NCBI RefSeq assembly: GCF_019645815.1
Contig: NZ_CP080997.1
Coordinates: forward strand, 1 to 64,000
Source of the DNA: Mycolicibacter heraklionensis
Lineage (GTDB): Bacteria > Actinomycetota > Actinomycetes > Mycobacteriales > Mycobacteriaceae
Direction: 5' to 3'
Length of the DNA: 64,000 nucleotides
Of the stretch, positions 30,508-39,593 are shown one piece after another. The notes beneath the pieces are model-generated. The model was not told the DNA's origin. It searched no databases and saw nothing but the letters and a program-made list of their open reading frames with translations. A program made the translations under genes and the position numbers. How positions within the stretch are numbered: the first letter of the stretch is position 1; every line of letters starts with the position of its first letter.

Positions 30508-31139
30508 CGCTTGCCCTTCGGTGTCGCAGTCGTCGGCGCCTGTCGCAGCCCCGGCAGCACGTACCGACACAGATGCCGCCGCACGGCCTCCGGGTCGTCG
30601 GGATCCATGTGATTTCCCGGCACACTTCCGAGACTGATCATCACCCGCGCGACCCATTCGCTGGCCTCGGGCAGGTCGGTGTCGGGATGGATATCTCCAC
30701 TTTCGGCGGCGGCTTCCACGAACGGAAACCAGAACGCCGCGAGGTCGGGCACCAGGCCGCGGACCCCCGCGCCGGCGCAGGCGGTGAACTCCTCGGGCTC
30801 CGCCGTGCGCAGCCGCATCAGCAGTGTTCCGGGGTCGTCGTAGGCGCGGCGTCCGATCTGGACGCCGGCCACCAGTTGGTCCTCGAAGCCGGTGAGCGTC
30901 GACAGCTCGGCGCGGGTCTGCGCCCAGCTGGTCTCGATGAGCCGGATGATCGCAGCGCCGACCAGCGTGGGCTTGTCCGGGAAGTTCCGGTACAGCCAGG
31001 CCCGGGACACCCCGGCTGCCTGGGCGACGTCGATCATCGTCGTCGCGCGAATCCCCTTGTCGGCCAACAGTTTCTCAGTCGCATCGAGAAGCCGGTCGGT
31101 TGTCGACGGGGACGTGGACGACGCTGACGCTGCGTTCAC
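30504..31139 (-). CDS. TetR-family transcriptional regulator
   Basis: The 211-residue protein has a TetR DNA-binding domain (TDRLLDATEKLLADKGIRAT, then IDVAQAAGVSRAWLYRNFPD and KPTLVGAAI) and a helical ligand domain. The GTG at 31139 is preferred because AGGAGG lies 5-6 bases upstream. The intergenic region toward the monooxygenase gene contains two inverted repeats of identical architecture, almost certainly its operators. By family it is expected to be a repressor released by a pathway intermediate; the inducer is not known. Confidence 0.92.
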   Translation of the reverse strand: MNAASASSTSPSTTDRLLDATEKLLADKGIRATTMIDVAQAAGVSRAWLYRNFPDKPTLVGAAIIRLIETSWAQTRAELSTLTGFEDQLVAGVQIGRRAYDDPGTLLMRLRTAEPEEFTACAGAGVRGLVPDLAAFWFPFVEAAAESGDIHPDTDLPEASEWVARVMISLGSVPGNHMDPDDPEAVRRHLCRYVLPGLRQAPTTATPKGKR

Positions 31140-31171
31140 GGCCACCTCCTGGTCGGCAAGCCTAACAAGGA

Positions 31172-31197
31172 GTAGACACATTCGCCGATGTGTGTAC
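31172..31197. promoter_or_regulatory. TetR operator candidate 1
   Basis: GTAGACA-N12-TGTGTAC: 7-bp inverted arms (one mismatch) separated by 12 bp, 33 bp upstream of the TetR start. It has the same design as the second site 42 bp away. Confidence 0.7.
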
Positions 31198-31213
31198 TAT
31201 TGCCACGCGTCAC

Positions 31214-31239
31214 GTAGACACTTCTGCAAACCTGTCTAC
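31214..31239. promoter_or_regulatory. TetR operator candidate 2
   Basis: GTAGACA-N12-TGTCTAC: perfect 7-bp inverted arms separated by 12 bp, ending 21 bp before the monooxygenase start codon, so occupancy would block its promoter or early transcription. Confidence 0.75.
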
Positions 31240-31260
31240 CCCAGATCCCGGAGGTTCCCC

Positions 31261-32625
31261 ATGCCCTCACCTCGCACCGCGATCATCGGTGCCGGCATCA
31301 GCGGCCTGACCGCCGGAAAGATGTTGAACGACTACGCGATCGACTACACCTGCTTCGAGTCCTCCGACCGGATCGGCGGCAACTGGGCCTTCGGCAACCC
31401 GAACGGACATTCCAGCGCCTACCGCTCGTTGCACATCGACACCTCCAAGCACCAGCTGTCGTTCCGCGACTTCCCCATGCCGGACCACTACCCCGACTTC
31501 CTGCACCACACGCTGGTCAAGGAGTACCTGGAGTCCTATGCGGCGGCGTTCGACCTCAAACGCCACATCGAGTTCGGCACCGAGGTCGCCCACGCGCAGC
31601 GGCTTCCCGGCGGCGGCTGGGAGCTGGAACTGACTGGCGGCGGGCGCCGCCGGTTCGACCTGCTGGTGGTCGCCAACGGGCACCACTGGGACCCGCGCCT
31701 GCCGGACTTCCCGGGCGAATTCAGCGGCCAGACGTTGCATGCCCACCACTACATCGACCCCAAGACGCCGCTGGACTTCAGCGGCAAGCGGATTCTGGTC
31801 GTCGGCCTGGGCAACAGTGCCGCCGACATCGCCGTCGAGCTGTCGTCGAAGGCCCTGGACAACGAGCTGACCCTGTCGACTCGCTCGGGCGCCTGGATCG
31901 TGCCGAAGTATCTGGCCGGCAAGCCCGCCGACAAGTACTTCCGCACCAGCCCGTATCTGCCGTTCTCCTGGCAGCGCAAGGTCGCTCAGTGGGCGCAGCC
32001 GATCATCGCCGGACGTCCGGAGGATCTCGGGCTGCCCACCCCCAACCACAAGTTCTTCGAGGCGCACCCGACCCAATCGGTGGAACTGCCGTTGCGACTC
32101 GGGTCCGGCGACGTCATCCCCAAGCCCAACATCAGCCGGTTCGACGGGGAGACCGTGCATTTCACCGACGGCACCAGCGGCCAGTTCGACGTCATCATTT
32201 ATGCCACCGGCTACAACATCACCTTCCCGTTCTTCGACCCGGAGTTCATCAGCGCGCCGGACAATCGGATCGACCTGTACAAGCGGATGTTCTATCCGGG
32301 CATCGACGACTTGGTGTTCGCCGGCTTCGCGCAAGCCACCCCGACGCTGTTCCCGTTCGTCGAGTCACAGGCCCGCCTGATCGGCGCCTACGCGGCCGGT
32401 CGCTACCGGCTGCCGTCGGTCGCCGAGATGCGCCGGGTGATCGACGCCGACAAGCGCAAGTACACCGGCCACATGCTCGACACCCCGCGCCACACCCAGC
32501 AACTCGACTACTTCCTCTACGAACACGACATGCGCACCGCCGAGATCCCGCGCGGCAGCCGACGCGCCGCCGACCTCGGTGCGCCCGGATGGGCCGGTGT
32601 GCGCGAGATGGAGGCATCCGCATGA
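31261..32625 (+). CDS. Flavin-containing monooxygenase (FMO type)
   Basis: An FAD/NADPH monooxygenase that would oxygenate a hydrophobic ketone, amine or sulfide. The 454-residue protein has the FAD motif GAGISGLTAG at the N-terminus, the FMO signature FSGQTLHAHHY (fits FxGxxxHxxxY; the Baeyer-Villiger form would have W at the end), a second Rossmann motif GLGNSAAD at about 180, and YATGY near residue 320. It is the first gene of a tight operon with a hydrolase and an acyl-CoA ligase, like MymA (Rv3083) in the M. tuberculosis mymA operon, but it is controlled here by a TetR protein rather than VirS. The ATG at 31261 follows CCCGGAGG. Confidence 0.9.
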   Translation: MPSPRTAIIGAGISGLTAGKMLNDYAIDYTCFESSDRIGGNWAFGNPNGHSSAYRSLHIDTSKHQLSFRDFPMPDHYPDFLHHTLVKEYLESYAAAFDLKRHIEFGTEVAHAQRLPGGGWELELTGGGRRRFDLLVVANGHHWDPRLPDFPGEFSGQTLHAHHYIDPKTPLDFSGKRILVVGLGNSAADIAVELSSKALDNELTLSTRSGAWIVPKYLAGKPADKYFRTSPYLPFSWQRKVAQWAQPIIAGRPEDLGLPTPNHKFFEAHPTQSVELPLRLGSGDVIPKPNISRFDGETVHFTDGTSGQFDVIIYATGYNITFPFFDPEFISAPDNRIDLYKRMFYPGIDDLVFAGFAQATPTLFPFVESQARLIGAYAAGRYRLPSVAEMRRVIDADKRKYTGHMLDTPRHTQQLDYFLYEHDMRTAEIPRGSRRAADLGAPGWAGVREMEASA

Positions 32626-33542
32626 GCGCGACCATTCGCTTCGGCAGTGGCGGCGCCACCTGTGTCGGACAGTTCTTCCCCGCCGCGCATGGTGATGACG
32701 ACAACGGCGCGCCGGTCGTGGTGCTCGGACACGGCCTCGGCGGCACCGTCGACTCCGGCCTCATCCCGTTCGCCGAACGACTCAGCGCAGCCGGCTTCGC
32801 CGCCTTCGCCTTCGACTACCGGTATTTCGGTGCATCAGAAGCACAACCGCGCCAACGGATTTCGATGCAAGAACAGATCGACGACTTCCGCGCGGCCTGT
32901 GCCACAGCGGCCGAGCAGCCCGGTGTGGATCCTCGCCGCACAGTGGTGTGGGGAGTCTCGCTGGGCGGCGGGCATGTCTTCGAGGTGGCCGCCACCACGC
33001 CCGGCGTCGCCGCCGCCATCGCGCTGACCCCACTGGTCAGCGGTCCCGTCGCCGCGGTCGCGGCGCTCCCGCACCATCGCCCGGCAGCGATGCTGCGGTC
33101 GACGGCCACGGGTTGGCGCAGCGCGCTGGCCCAACGCTTCGGAGGCCCGCCCGCGACCATTCCCCTGGTGGGCCGCCCCGGGGAGCTGGCCACCCTGACC
33201 GCCGACGGCTACCACGCGGCCTACACCGCGATGGCCGGTCCGACCTGGCGCAACGAGATCGACGCCCAGGTCGGTGTCCAGCTCGGCTCCTATCGGCCGG
33301 CGGCCAAGCACGCCGAGTCCATCGCCTGCCCGATCCTGGTGCAGATAGCCGATTTCGACCGTGGCGCTCCCCCGCAGGCTGCCGCCAAAGCGGCGTTCGC
33401 CGCCCGCGCCGAAGTACGGCACTACCCCTGCGACCACTTCGACGTCTTCGCCTGTGGCGACTGGTTCGATCACGTCGCCGAGCACCAGATCGCCTTTTTG
33501 ACCCGGCACCTGGCCGACGCGACCGCTACGGTCACGGGTTAG
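32622..33542 (+). CDS. Alpha/beta hydrolase
   Basis: A soluble alpha/beta-hydrolase of 306 residues. The oxyanion motif is VLGHGLGG, the nucleophile elbow GVSLGGG (Ser in GxSxG), and the late His is in HYPCDHFDVF. It belongs with esterases of the dienelactone-hydrolase/acetyl-xylan-esterase-like type. Overlapping the monooxygenase stop by 4 bp (ATGA), it is well placed to hydrolyse an ester or lactone made by that enzyme, the role LipR is proposed to play in the mymA operon. The substrate is unproven. A longer in-frame start lying inside the monooxygenase gene was rejected. Confidence 0.9.
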   Translation: MSATIRFGSGGATCVGQFFPAAHGDDDNGAPVVVLGHGLGGTVDSGLIPFAERLSAAGFAAFAFDYRYFGASEAQPRQRISMQEQIDDFRAACATAAEQPGVDPRRTVVWGVSLGGGHVFEVAATTPGVAAAIALTPLVSGPVAAVAALPHHRPAAMLRSTATGWRSALAQRFGGPPATIPLVGRPGELATLTADGYHAAYTAMAGPTWRNEIDAQVGVQLGSYRPAAKHAESIACPILVQIADFDRGAPPQAAAKAAFAARAEVRHYPCDHFDVFACGDWFDHVAEHQIAFLTRHLADATATVTG

Positions 33543-33550
33543 GAGGTCTG

Positions 33551-35161
33551 ATGGCGGAGACCATGCAACAACTGCTCGCCGAACGCGCCGGGCACACCGG
33601 TTTGGCGGTGCTCTACAACGACGCCGACGGTCGGCAGACACGCTGGACCTGGCAGGAATACCTCGACCGCGCAGCCCGTCACGGCGCCGCGGTGATCGCC
33701 CGCGCCGATACCAGCCGGCCGATGCACGTCGGCGCCCTGCTGGGCAACACCCCCGCGATGCTGACCGCGCTCGCCGCCGCCGGGCTGGGCGGGTACGTCC
33801 TGTGCGGGGTCAACGACACCCGCCGCGGCTCGGCGCTCGCCGGGGACCTGCGCACCGCCGACGTGCAGATCCTGCTCGTCGACGCCGAGCACCGCGCACT
33901 ATTGCAGGGACTGGACCTGCCCGCCGTCACGATCATCGACGTCGATGACCCGGCTTGGGCCGCGCAGTGCGCTGGAGCCGGGGAACTGCAACCGCACAGG
34001 CAGGTCGCGCCGCTGGATCCGTTCATGCTGATTTTCACCTCCGGCACCAGTGGTGACCCAAAAGCGGTTCTGGTGAGCCACTTCATGGTGCTGGTCGCCG
34101 GGCAGAGCCTCACCGAGCGATTCGAGTTGGGTGCCGACGACGTCGTCTACCTGTCCATGCCGCTGTTCCATTCGAATGCGATCGCAGCCGGCTTCGGCCC
34201 CGCGGTGGCCGCCGGTGCGGCCATGGCGCCGGCGAAGTTCTCGGCTTCGCGGTTCTTGGCCGACATCCGCGCCTACGGTGGCACCTATATGAACTACGTC
34301 GGTAAGCCGTTCGCCTACCTGCTGGCACATCCCGAGCAGCCCGATGACGCCGACAATCCGCTCCGGGTCGCCTTCGGCAACGAGGCCTCCGAACGCGACA
34401 TCGGCGAGTTCGCCCGCCGGTTCGGTGTCCACGTGGTCGACGCCTTCGGCTCCACCGAGAACGCCGTCACCATCACCCGCGATGAGGGCACCCCGCCCGG
34501 TTCGGTGGGACGCGGATTCCCGGGCGTCGCCATCTACAACAGCGACACGAACGCCGAGTGCCCGCCGGCGGTCTTCGACGAGCACGGTGTGCTGACCAAC
34601 GCCGACGAGGCGATCGGCGAACTGGTCAACACCGCCGGGTCGGGATTCTTCTCGGGCTACTACAACAACGCTCACGCCACCGCTGAGCGGATGCGCGACG
34701 GCATGTACTGGTCAGGCGATCTCGCCTACGCCGACGCCGACGGCTGGATCTATCTGGCCGGGCGCACCGCCGACTGGATGCGGGTCGACGGCGAGAACCT
34801 GGCGGCGGCGCCGATCGAGCGGATCCTGATGCGCCACCCCGACATCAACCAGGCCGCGGTGTACGCCGTGCCGGACAGCAATGTCGGCGACCAGGTGATG
34901 ACCGCGCTGGTGCTGCGCGACGACGCGCAGCTGACCGAGGCCGAGTTCGCCGATTTCCTTGCGGCGCAAGAGGACCTCTCCCCCAAGGCCTGGCCGCGGT
35001 ATGTCCGGGTCACCGCGGAGCTGCCCTCGACGGCCACCAACAAGATCCTCAAACGCGTGCTGGCGGCCGACGGCACCGACGTCGGTGGCGACACGCTGTG
35101 GGTGCGTCCCGAACGCGAGCGCACCTACCGAAACACCACGACGATGGGAGCGCGACGATGA
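33551..35161 (+). CDS. AMP-forming acyl-CoA synthetase/ligase
   Basis: This activates a carboxylic acid to its acyl-CoA through an acyl-adenylate. The 536-residue product shows the P-loop FTSGTSGDPKAV, the A5 motif DAFGSTENAV, A7 YWSGDLAYAD, the hinge GRTADWMRVDGENLAAAPIE (A8) and the C-terminal catalytic Lys in TNKILKRVL. The general fold is FadD/FACL-like. The ATG at 33551 follows a strong AGGAGG and lies 8 bp after the hydrolase stop. In this operon it would activate the acid released after oxidation and hydrolysis. Confidence 0.92.
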   Translation: MAETMQQLLAERAGHTGLAVLYNDADGRQTRWTWQEYLDRAARHGAAVIARADTSRPMHVGALLGNTPAMLTALAAAGLGGYVLCGVNDTRRGSALAGDLRTADVQILLVDAEHRALLQGLDLPAVTIIDVDDPAWAAQCAGAGELQPHRQVAPLDPFMLIFTSGTSGDPKAVLVSHFMVLVAGQSLTERFELGADDVVYLSMPLFHSNAIAAGFGPAVAAGAAMAPAKFSASRFLADIRAYGGTYMNYVGKPFAYLLAHPEQPDDADNPLRVAFGNEASERDIGEFARRFGVHVVDAFGSTENAVTITRDEGTPPGSVGRGFPGVAIYNSDTNAECPPAVFDEHGVLTNADEAIGELVNTAGSGFFSGYYNNAHATAERMRDGMYWSGDLAYADADGWIYLAGRTADWMRVDGENLAAAPIERILMRHPDINQAAVYAVPDSNVGDQVMTALVLRDDAQLTEAEFADFLAAQEDLSPKAWPRYVRVTAELPSTATNKILKRVLAADGTDVGGDTLWVRPERERTYRNTTTMGARR

Positions 35162-35994
35162 CGGCTCAGAAACCCGTGGCCCTGATCGTGGGCGGCGCTT
35201 CCGGGATCGGGTTGGCCTCCGCGCACGCCCTGGTCGCGCGCGGTGATCACGTGGTGATCGCCGACATCAACGAGGAAGCCGCACGGGCCCGGGCCGCCGA
35301 ACTCGCCGGTTCAGCGAGGCTCGACGGAGGAGAGGCGAAGCTGGGACCGGCGCATGGACGGGGCGATGCGGCCACCGCCGTCGCCGCGGATGTGACCGAC
35401 GAGGCCAGTGTCGCAGCGGCATTCGCCGTCGCCCGCGAAGCCGGGCCGCTCCGCACGGTGGTCAGTTGCGCCGGCTTGTCGATCATCGGGCCCATCGCCG
35501 ACATCGAGCTGTCCGGCTGGCAGACCACGATCGACGTCTGCCTCACCGGCACCATGCTGGTGATCAAACATGCGGCCCGCACCCTCGAAGACGGCGGCAG
35601 CGTGGTCGCAATCTCCTCCCTCAACGGGCGTCAGCCCGGCACCACGATGGCCGCATACTGCAGCGCCAAGGCCGGGGTGCTGATGCTGGTCCAGGTGGCT
35701 GCGTTGGAGCTGGGCGCCCGCGGTATCCGGGTCAACGCGGTCTCTCCCGGCCTGGTCGACACTCCCCTGGTCGCCGGCCTGGCGATGGTGCCCGGGCTCA
35801 CCGACGAGTACATCGAAAACACCCCGCTCGGGCGCTCCGGCATCCCCGACGACATCGCGCAGACCGTGGAGTTCCTGACCTCGGAACGCGCCGGCTGGAT
35901 CACCGGATCCACCTTCGACGTCAACGGCGGCGCGCACCTCAAGCGCTACCCCGACGTGCTCGGCAAGGTTCAAGCACTAGCTGAAGGATCGTGA
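35158..35994 (+). CDS. Short-chain dehydrogenase/reductase
   Basis: A classical NAD(H)-preferring SDR of 278 residues: GGASGIGLASA cofactor motif, an Asp-ending second strand (VVIADINEEA), CAG in VSCAG, catalytic Ser in AISSLNG, and YCSAK. It ends with the classical SDR terminal GSTFDVNGGAH. A 20-residue insertion (about 51-70, ARLDGGEAKLGPAHGRGDAA) is unusual. It overlaps the ligase by 4 bp (ATGA). It would oxidise or reduce an alcohol/ketone intermediate of the operon's pathway. Confidence 0.92.
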   Translation: MTAQKPVALIVGGASGIGLASAHALVARGDHVVIADINEEAARARAAELAGSARLDGGEAKLGPAHGRGDAATAVAADVTDEASVAAAFAVAREAGPLRTVVSCAGLSIIGPIADIELSGWQTTIDVCLTGTMLVIKHAARTLEDGGSVVAISSLNGRQPGTTMAAYCSAKAGVLMLVQVAALELGARGIRVNAVSPGLVDTPLVAGLAMVPGLTDEYIENTPLGRSGIPDDIAQTVEFLTSERAGWITGSTFDVNGGAHLKRYPDVLGKVQALAEGS

Positions 35995-35995
35995 C

Positions 35996-37021
35996 ATGCG
36001 CAGTGTCGTAATCGATGGGCCCGGATCGATCCGTGTCGACACCCGTCCGGACCCCGAGTTGCCCGGGGCCGACGGCGCCGTCGTCGAGGTGACCGCGACC
36101 GCGATCTGCGGCTCCGATCTGCACTTCTACGAAGGCGACTACCCGATCGCCGACCCCGTTCCGCTGGGTCACGAGGCCATCGGCACCGTGGTCGAGGTCG
36201 GCTCGCAGGTGCACTCGGTGCGGGTGGGCGACCGGGTGATGGTGTCCTCGGTCGCGGGCTGTGGACACTGCGCCGGGTGCGGCACCCTCGACCCGATCCG
36301 GTGCCATTCGGGCCCGCAGATCTTCGGATCGGGCCTGCTGGGCGGCGCACAGTCGGAGCTGCTTGCCGTGCCGGGCGCCGACTTTCAGCTGGCCCGCATT
36401 CCCGAGGGGATCGTTGACGCCGAAGCTCTGTTGCTCACCGACAACCTCGCCACCGGATGGGCTGCGGCGCTGCGCGCCGACATCCCGGTCGGCGGCACGG
36501 TAGCGGTGATCGGGTTGGGCGCGGTTGGCCTGTGTGCGGCACGCAGTGCGCTGTTCCTCGGTGCAGCAACGGTTCTCGGCGTCGATCCGGTGCGTGCACG
36601 TCGGGAACGGGCGGCGCTGATGGGTGTGACCCCGGCGGAGCCGCCGACCACGGCCGCGGCCATGGAGCTCAGCGATGGGCGCGGTGTGGATGCGGTGATC
36701 GACGCGGTCGGCTCGGACACCACGATGTCCGACGCGCTGACCGCGATACGGGCCGGTGGAACGGTGTCGGTGGTCGGCGTGCATGACCTGCAACCGTTCC
36801 CGTTCCCGGCGTTGCCGGCGCTGCTGCGCAGCGTCACCCTACGGATGACCACCGCGCCCGTGCAACAGACGTGGCCCCAGCTGGTGCCGCTGCTTCAATC
36901 CGGGCGGCTGTCGGTGGACGGCATCTTCACCACCGAGATGGCCTTGGACGACGCGGCCGACGCCTATCGTGCGGTGGCGGCCCGGTCCGGAGACGTGGTG
37001 AAGGTATTGCTCACGCCGTAA
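35996..37021 (+). CDS. Zinc-dependent alcohol dehydrogenase (MDR)
   Basis: A medium-chain dehydrogenase of 341 residues. The catalytic zinc ligands are visible in AICGSDLHFYEGD and PLGHEAIGTV, the structural zinc site is the four-Cys run GCGHCAGCGTLDPIRC, and the nucleotide-binding motif is GLGAVGLCAA. The coding sequence starts 1 bp after the SDR stop. It probably interconverts an alcohol and an aldehyde/ketone in the same pathway, the position held by AdhD in the mymA operon. Confidence 0.92.
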   Translation: MRSVVIDGPGSIRVDTRPDPELPGADGAVVEVTATAICGSDLHFYEGDYPIADPVPLGHEAIGTVVEVGSQVHSVRVGDRVMVSSVAGCGHCAGCGTLDPIRCHSGPQIFGSGLLGGAQSELLAVPGADFQLARIPEGIVDAEALLLTDNLATGWAAALRADIPVGGTVAVIGLGAVGLCAARSALFLGAATVLGVDPVRARRERAALMGVTPAEPPTTAAAMELSDGRGVDAVIDAVGSDTTMSDALTAIRAGGTVSVVGVHDLQPFPFPALPALLRSVTLRMTTAPVQQTWPQLVPLLQSGRLSVDGIFTTEMALDDAADAYRAVAARSGDVVKVLLTP

Positions 37022-37057
37022 TCTCCAAAAGGGTTCCGCACGACGAGAGGATCTCAG

Positions 37058-38128
37058 GTGGCAAAACGGATTGTGGTGTGGGGCACCGGGTTCGTCGGCA
37101 AGCTGGTCATCCCCGAGATCGTCAAACACCCGCTGTTCGAACTGGTCGGCGTGGGCGTCAGCGACCCGGCCAAGGTGGGACGCGACGCCGGTGAGATCTG
37201 CGGGATCCCGCCCGTCGGCGTCACCGCCACCGACGACGTAGACGCCCTGATCGCCTTGGCGCCCGACGCGCTGGTGCACTACGGCCCGACCGCCGCGCAC
37301 GCAGCCGACAACATCGCGCTGATCGCGCGCTTCCTACGTGCCGGCATCGACGTCTGCTCCACCGCGATGACGCCGTGGGTGTGGCCCGGGCTCAAGCTCA
37401 ATCCGCCGGATCTGCTCAAGCCCATCACCCAAGCCTGCGAGGACGGCGGAGCGTCGTGCTTCACCACCGGTATCGACCCCGGTTTCGCCAACGACCTGTT
37501 TCCCATGACGCTGATGGGGGTCTGCGCCGAGGTGCGCAAGGTGCGCGCCTCCGAGCTGCTGGACTACACCAACTACACCGGCGACTACGAGAACGAGATG
37601 GGGATCGGCCGCGACCCCGACTTCCAGCCCGTGCTCAAGATCCCCGAGGTGTTGATCTTCGCCTGGGGCGGAACAGTTCCGATGATCGCGCACGCCGCCG
37701 GGATCGAGCTCGATGAGATCACCACCACCTGGGACACCTGGGTGACTCCCCACGAACGCACCACCGCCAAGGGAGTGATCGCCCCGGGCCAGGTCGCGGC
37801 GGTGCGGTTCACCATCAACGGTATCTACCGGGGCGAAACCCGCATCCAGCTCGAGCACGTGAACCGGATCGGCCGCGACGCCGCACCGGACTGGCCTTCG
37901 GGCACCCAGGATGACGTCTACCGCGTCGATATCGAAGGGACGCCCAGCATTTCGCAAGAGACGGCATTCCACTTCACCGATGGTTCGGGCCGTGACGCGG
38001 CCACTGCCGGTTGCCTGGCCACCGGGATGCGCGCGCTCAACGCCGTCCCAGCGGTCAATGATCTCCCGCCGGGCTGGGTCACGGCGCTGGATCTGCCGCT
38101 GATCCCGGGAGCGGGCACCATCCGCTGA
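37058..38128 (+). CDS. NAD(P)-dependent dehydrogenase, dihydrodipicolinate-reductase-like
   Basis: The 356-residue protein opens with a Rossmann motif (RIVVWGTGFVGKLVIPEI) and has a dihydrodipicolinate-reductase-like N-terminal domain, with DALVHYGPTAAHAADNIALI and CSTAMTPWVWPG following. Homologues are common in mycobacteria and resemble amine/2,4-diaminopentanoate dehydrogenases, but the substrate is unknown. It is the last gene of the operon, 36 bp after the alcohol dehydrogenase, with GAGAGG upstream of its GTG. It converges on the pirin gene. Confidence 0.85.
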   Translation: MAKRIVVWGTGFVGKLVIPEIVKHPLFELVGVGVSDPAKVGRDAGEICGIPPVGVTATDDVDALIALAPDALVHYGPTAAHAADNIALIARFLRAGIDVCSTAMTPWVWPGLKLNPPDLLKPITQACEDGGASCFTTGIDPGFANDLFPMTLMGVCAEVRKVRASELLDYTNYTGDYENEMGIGRDPDFQPVLKIPEVLIFAWGGTVPMIAHAAGIELDEITTTWDTWVTPHERTTAKGVIAPGQVAAVRFTINGIYRGETRIQLEHVNRIGRDAAPDWPSGTQDDVYRVDIEGTPSISQETAFHFTDGSGRDAATAGCLATGMRALNAVPAVNDLPPGWVTALDLPLIPGAGTIR

Positions 38129-38141
38129 GCGAGCGGGATCC

Positions 38142-39116
38142 CTACTCGGTGCGGGGCCGCCGCGGCCGCAGCCGCAGCGGCGGCATCGGCGGGGCCGGTA
38201 GCCGTTCCAGGCGGCCCCGATAGCCGATGACCCGGCCGAATTGCTCGTCACCGTCCTGCCAACGGCGCCGGAACTCGACGATCTCGTCGTGGCTACGGCC
38301 GATGAAGTTCCACCACAGCACCAACTCCTCACCGAACGGCACCCCGCCCAGCACCAGGGCCCGGGCGGGGGAGTCGCCGGTGTTGCGCAGCGGCAGCACC
38401 GTGCGACCGGGGCCTTGATAGCCGAGCTCGCCGACGCCCAGGCCCGTGCCGCCCAGGCTGACCGCACCCTGGTCGCACAGCACACCGTGCTCGAATGCGG
38501 GGTCGACGTCGAGTGCCAGTTCGGTGCGCGGCTCCAGGTCGAGCTGGGCGCCCAGCAGGGGAGTGAACGACGCGACGGGGGAGCGGTATCCGGCCAGCTC
38601 GCCGAGGAAGACCAGCGCCGATGCGCCGGACAGCGAAACAGGCTCGGGCGCAAAATGGTTGAAGTCACGCGCGGTGTGGCGGGAGCTATCGGGCAAGGCC
38701 ACCCACAGCTGTACGCCGCGCAGCACCGGAGCCGTCTCCGGATCAATCGAGACCTCGGAGTGGCAGATGCCCGCCCCGGCGGTCATCAGGTTCAGCTCGC
38801 CGGGGTTCACCACCGCGTGCACGCCGCCGCTGTCGCGGTGCTCGACCCGCCCGCTGAACAGCCAGCTCGCCGTCTGTAGCCCGGTGTGCGGGTGCGGGGG
38901 CACATCCATGGCGCCGTCGGCGACATCCTGCGGTCCGTAATGGTCGACGAAGCACCAGGCGCCGATCAGCGAGCGGTCCCGCTGCGGCAAGGTGCGGCGG
39001 ACCCTGATGGCGCGTGCTCCGCCCAGCGGAACGTCGCGGGCGTGCAGTACTTCGATGTGATCAGTTGGCGTTGCTGCGCAAGCGAATTCATTCGAGGTGG
39101 CTTCCAGGTTGCTCAA
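38142..39116 (-). CDS. Pirin family protein
   Basis: A two-cupin pirin of 324 residues. The metal-binding N-terminal cupin is recognisable in PPHPHTGLQTASWLFSGRVE and MTAGAGICHSEVS (His/His/Glu ligands), and the C-terminal half has the second cupin with FGEELVLWWNFIGRSHDEIV. Pirins are iron-binding proteins, some with quercetinase activity; the role here is unknown. It converges on the catabolic operon and lies 60 bp from the end of the whiB5-like gene on the same strand. Confidence 0.9.
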   Translation of the reverse strand: MSNLEATSNEFACAATPTDHIEVLHARDVPLGGARAIRVRRTLPQRDRSLIGAWCFVDHYGPQDVADGAMDVPPHPHTGLQTASWLFSGRVEHRDSGGVHAVVNPGELNLMTAGAGICHSEVSIDPETAPVLRGVQLWVALPDSSRHTARDFNHFAPEPVSLSGASALVFLGELAGYRSPVASFTPLLGAQLDLEPRTELALDVDPAFEHGVLCDQGAVSLGGTGLGVGELGYQGPGRTVLPLRNTGDSPARALVLGGVPFGEELVLWWNFIGRSHDEIVEFRRRWQDGDEQFGRVIGYRGRLERLPAPPMPPLRLRPRRPRTE

Positions 39117-39176
39117 CTGTCACCTCCGCGCCGTGCGCCGTGCCGCTACGGGCGATCCTACCGACTCATGCCGGGG

Positions 39177-39593
39177 TCAGGCCGCTGACCGAGGACCGAT
39201 CCGCCCGGCGGGCAGGTGAAAAACCGTCGCTGTCACCGGCAGCTGTTCGCGCTCGTGGTTGGTCAGCAACGCCTGATTGTCGGGCAGCTCGCGGGTGTTG
39301 ATCTCGCCGGCGGCGATCGCGCGCAGCAGCGCGTGGGCCCGGGCGAGTTCGGCCCGCTTGCGGTACTGGCCGCCGGGGAGCTTCACGCCGGCCCACACGC
39401 CGTACTCCTCACCCCGTTCCACGGCGAGCGCTGCGCACCGGCGCTGCTGCGCGAGCGGGCAGCGTCGTAGGCACTGCAACCGCGCCTCGGTCGAGGACTG
39501 TTCGTAGGCCCGGGCCTTGGCGGCCCCGTCGGCTCCGTCGGCGTCGGGGTAGCCGAACCACAGTTCGGGATTTGCGGAGCAGGGGGGTGCCAT
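39177..39593 (-). CDS. whiB5: WhiB-family iron-sulfur regulator (WhiB5-like)
   Basis: A 138-residue WhiB protein that would bind a [4Fe-4S] cluster and act as a redox-responsive transcription factor with the primary sigma factor. The four Cys are 5, 41, 45 and 53 (C-X35-C-X3-C-X7-C). The spacing differs from the common C-X2-C-X5-C and is characteristic of WhiB5. The GVWAG turn is present (EEYGVWAGVKLPGGQYRKR). The start is fixed by GAGGAGGT 8 bases upstream. Position supports Rv0022c: it lies next to the XRE gene (Rv0023-like). The promoter region toward that gene is unusually AT-rich. Confidence 0.9.
   Translation of the reverse strand: MAPPCSANPELWFGYPDADGADGAAKARAYEQSSTEARLQCLRRCPLAQQRRCAALAVERGEEYGVWAGVKLPGGQYRKRAELARAHALLRAIAAGEINTRELPDNQALLTNHEREQLPVTATVFHLPAGRIGPRSAA

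Noticed and set aside
31989..32621. N-terminal extension of the alpha/beta hydrolase into the monooxygenase gene
   Set aside because: The extension is out-of-frame monooxygenase sequence; the ATG at 32622 gives a 4-bp overlap and a normal hydrolase start.
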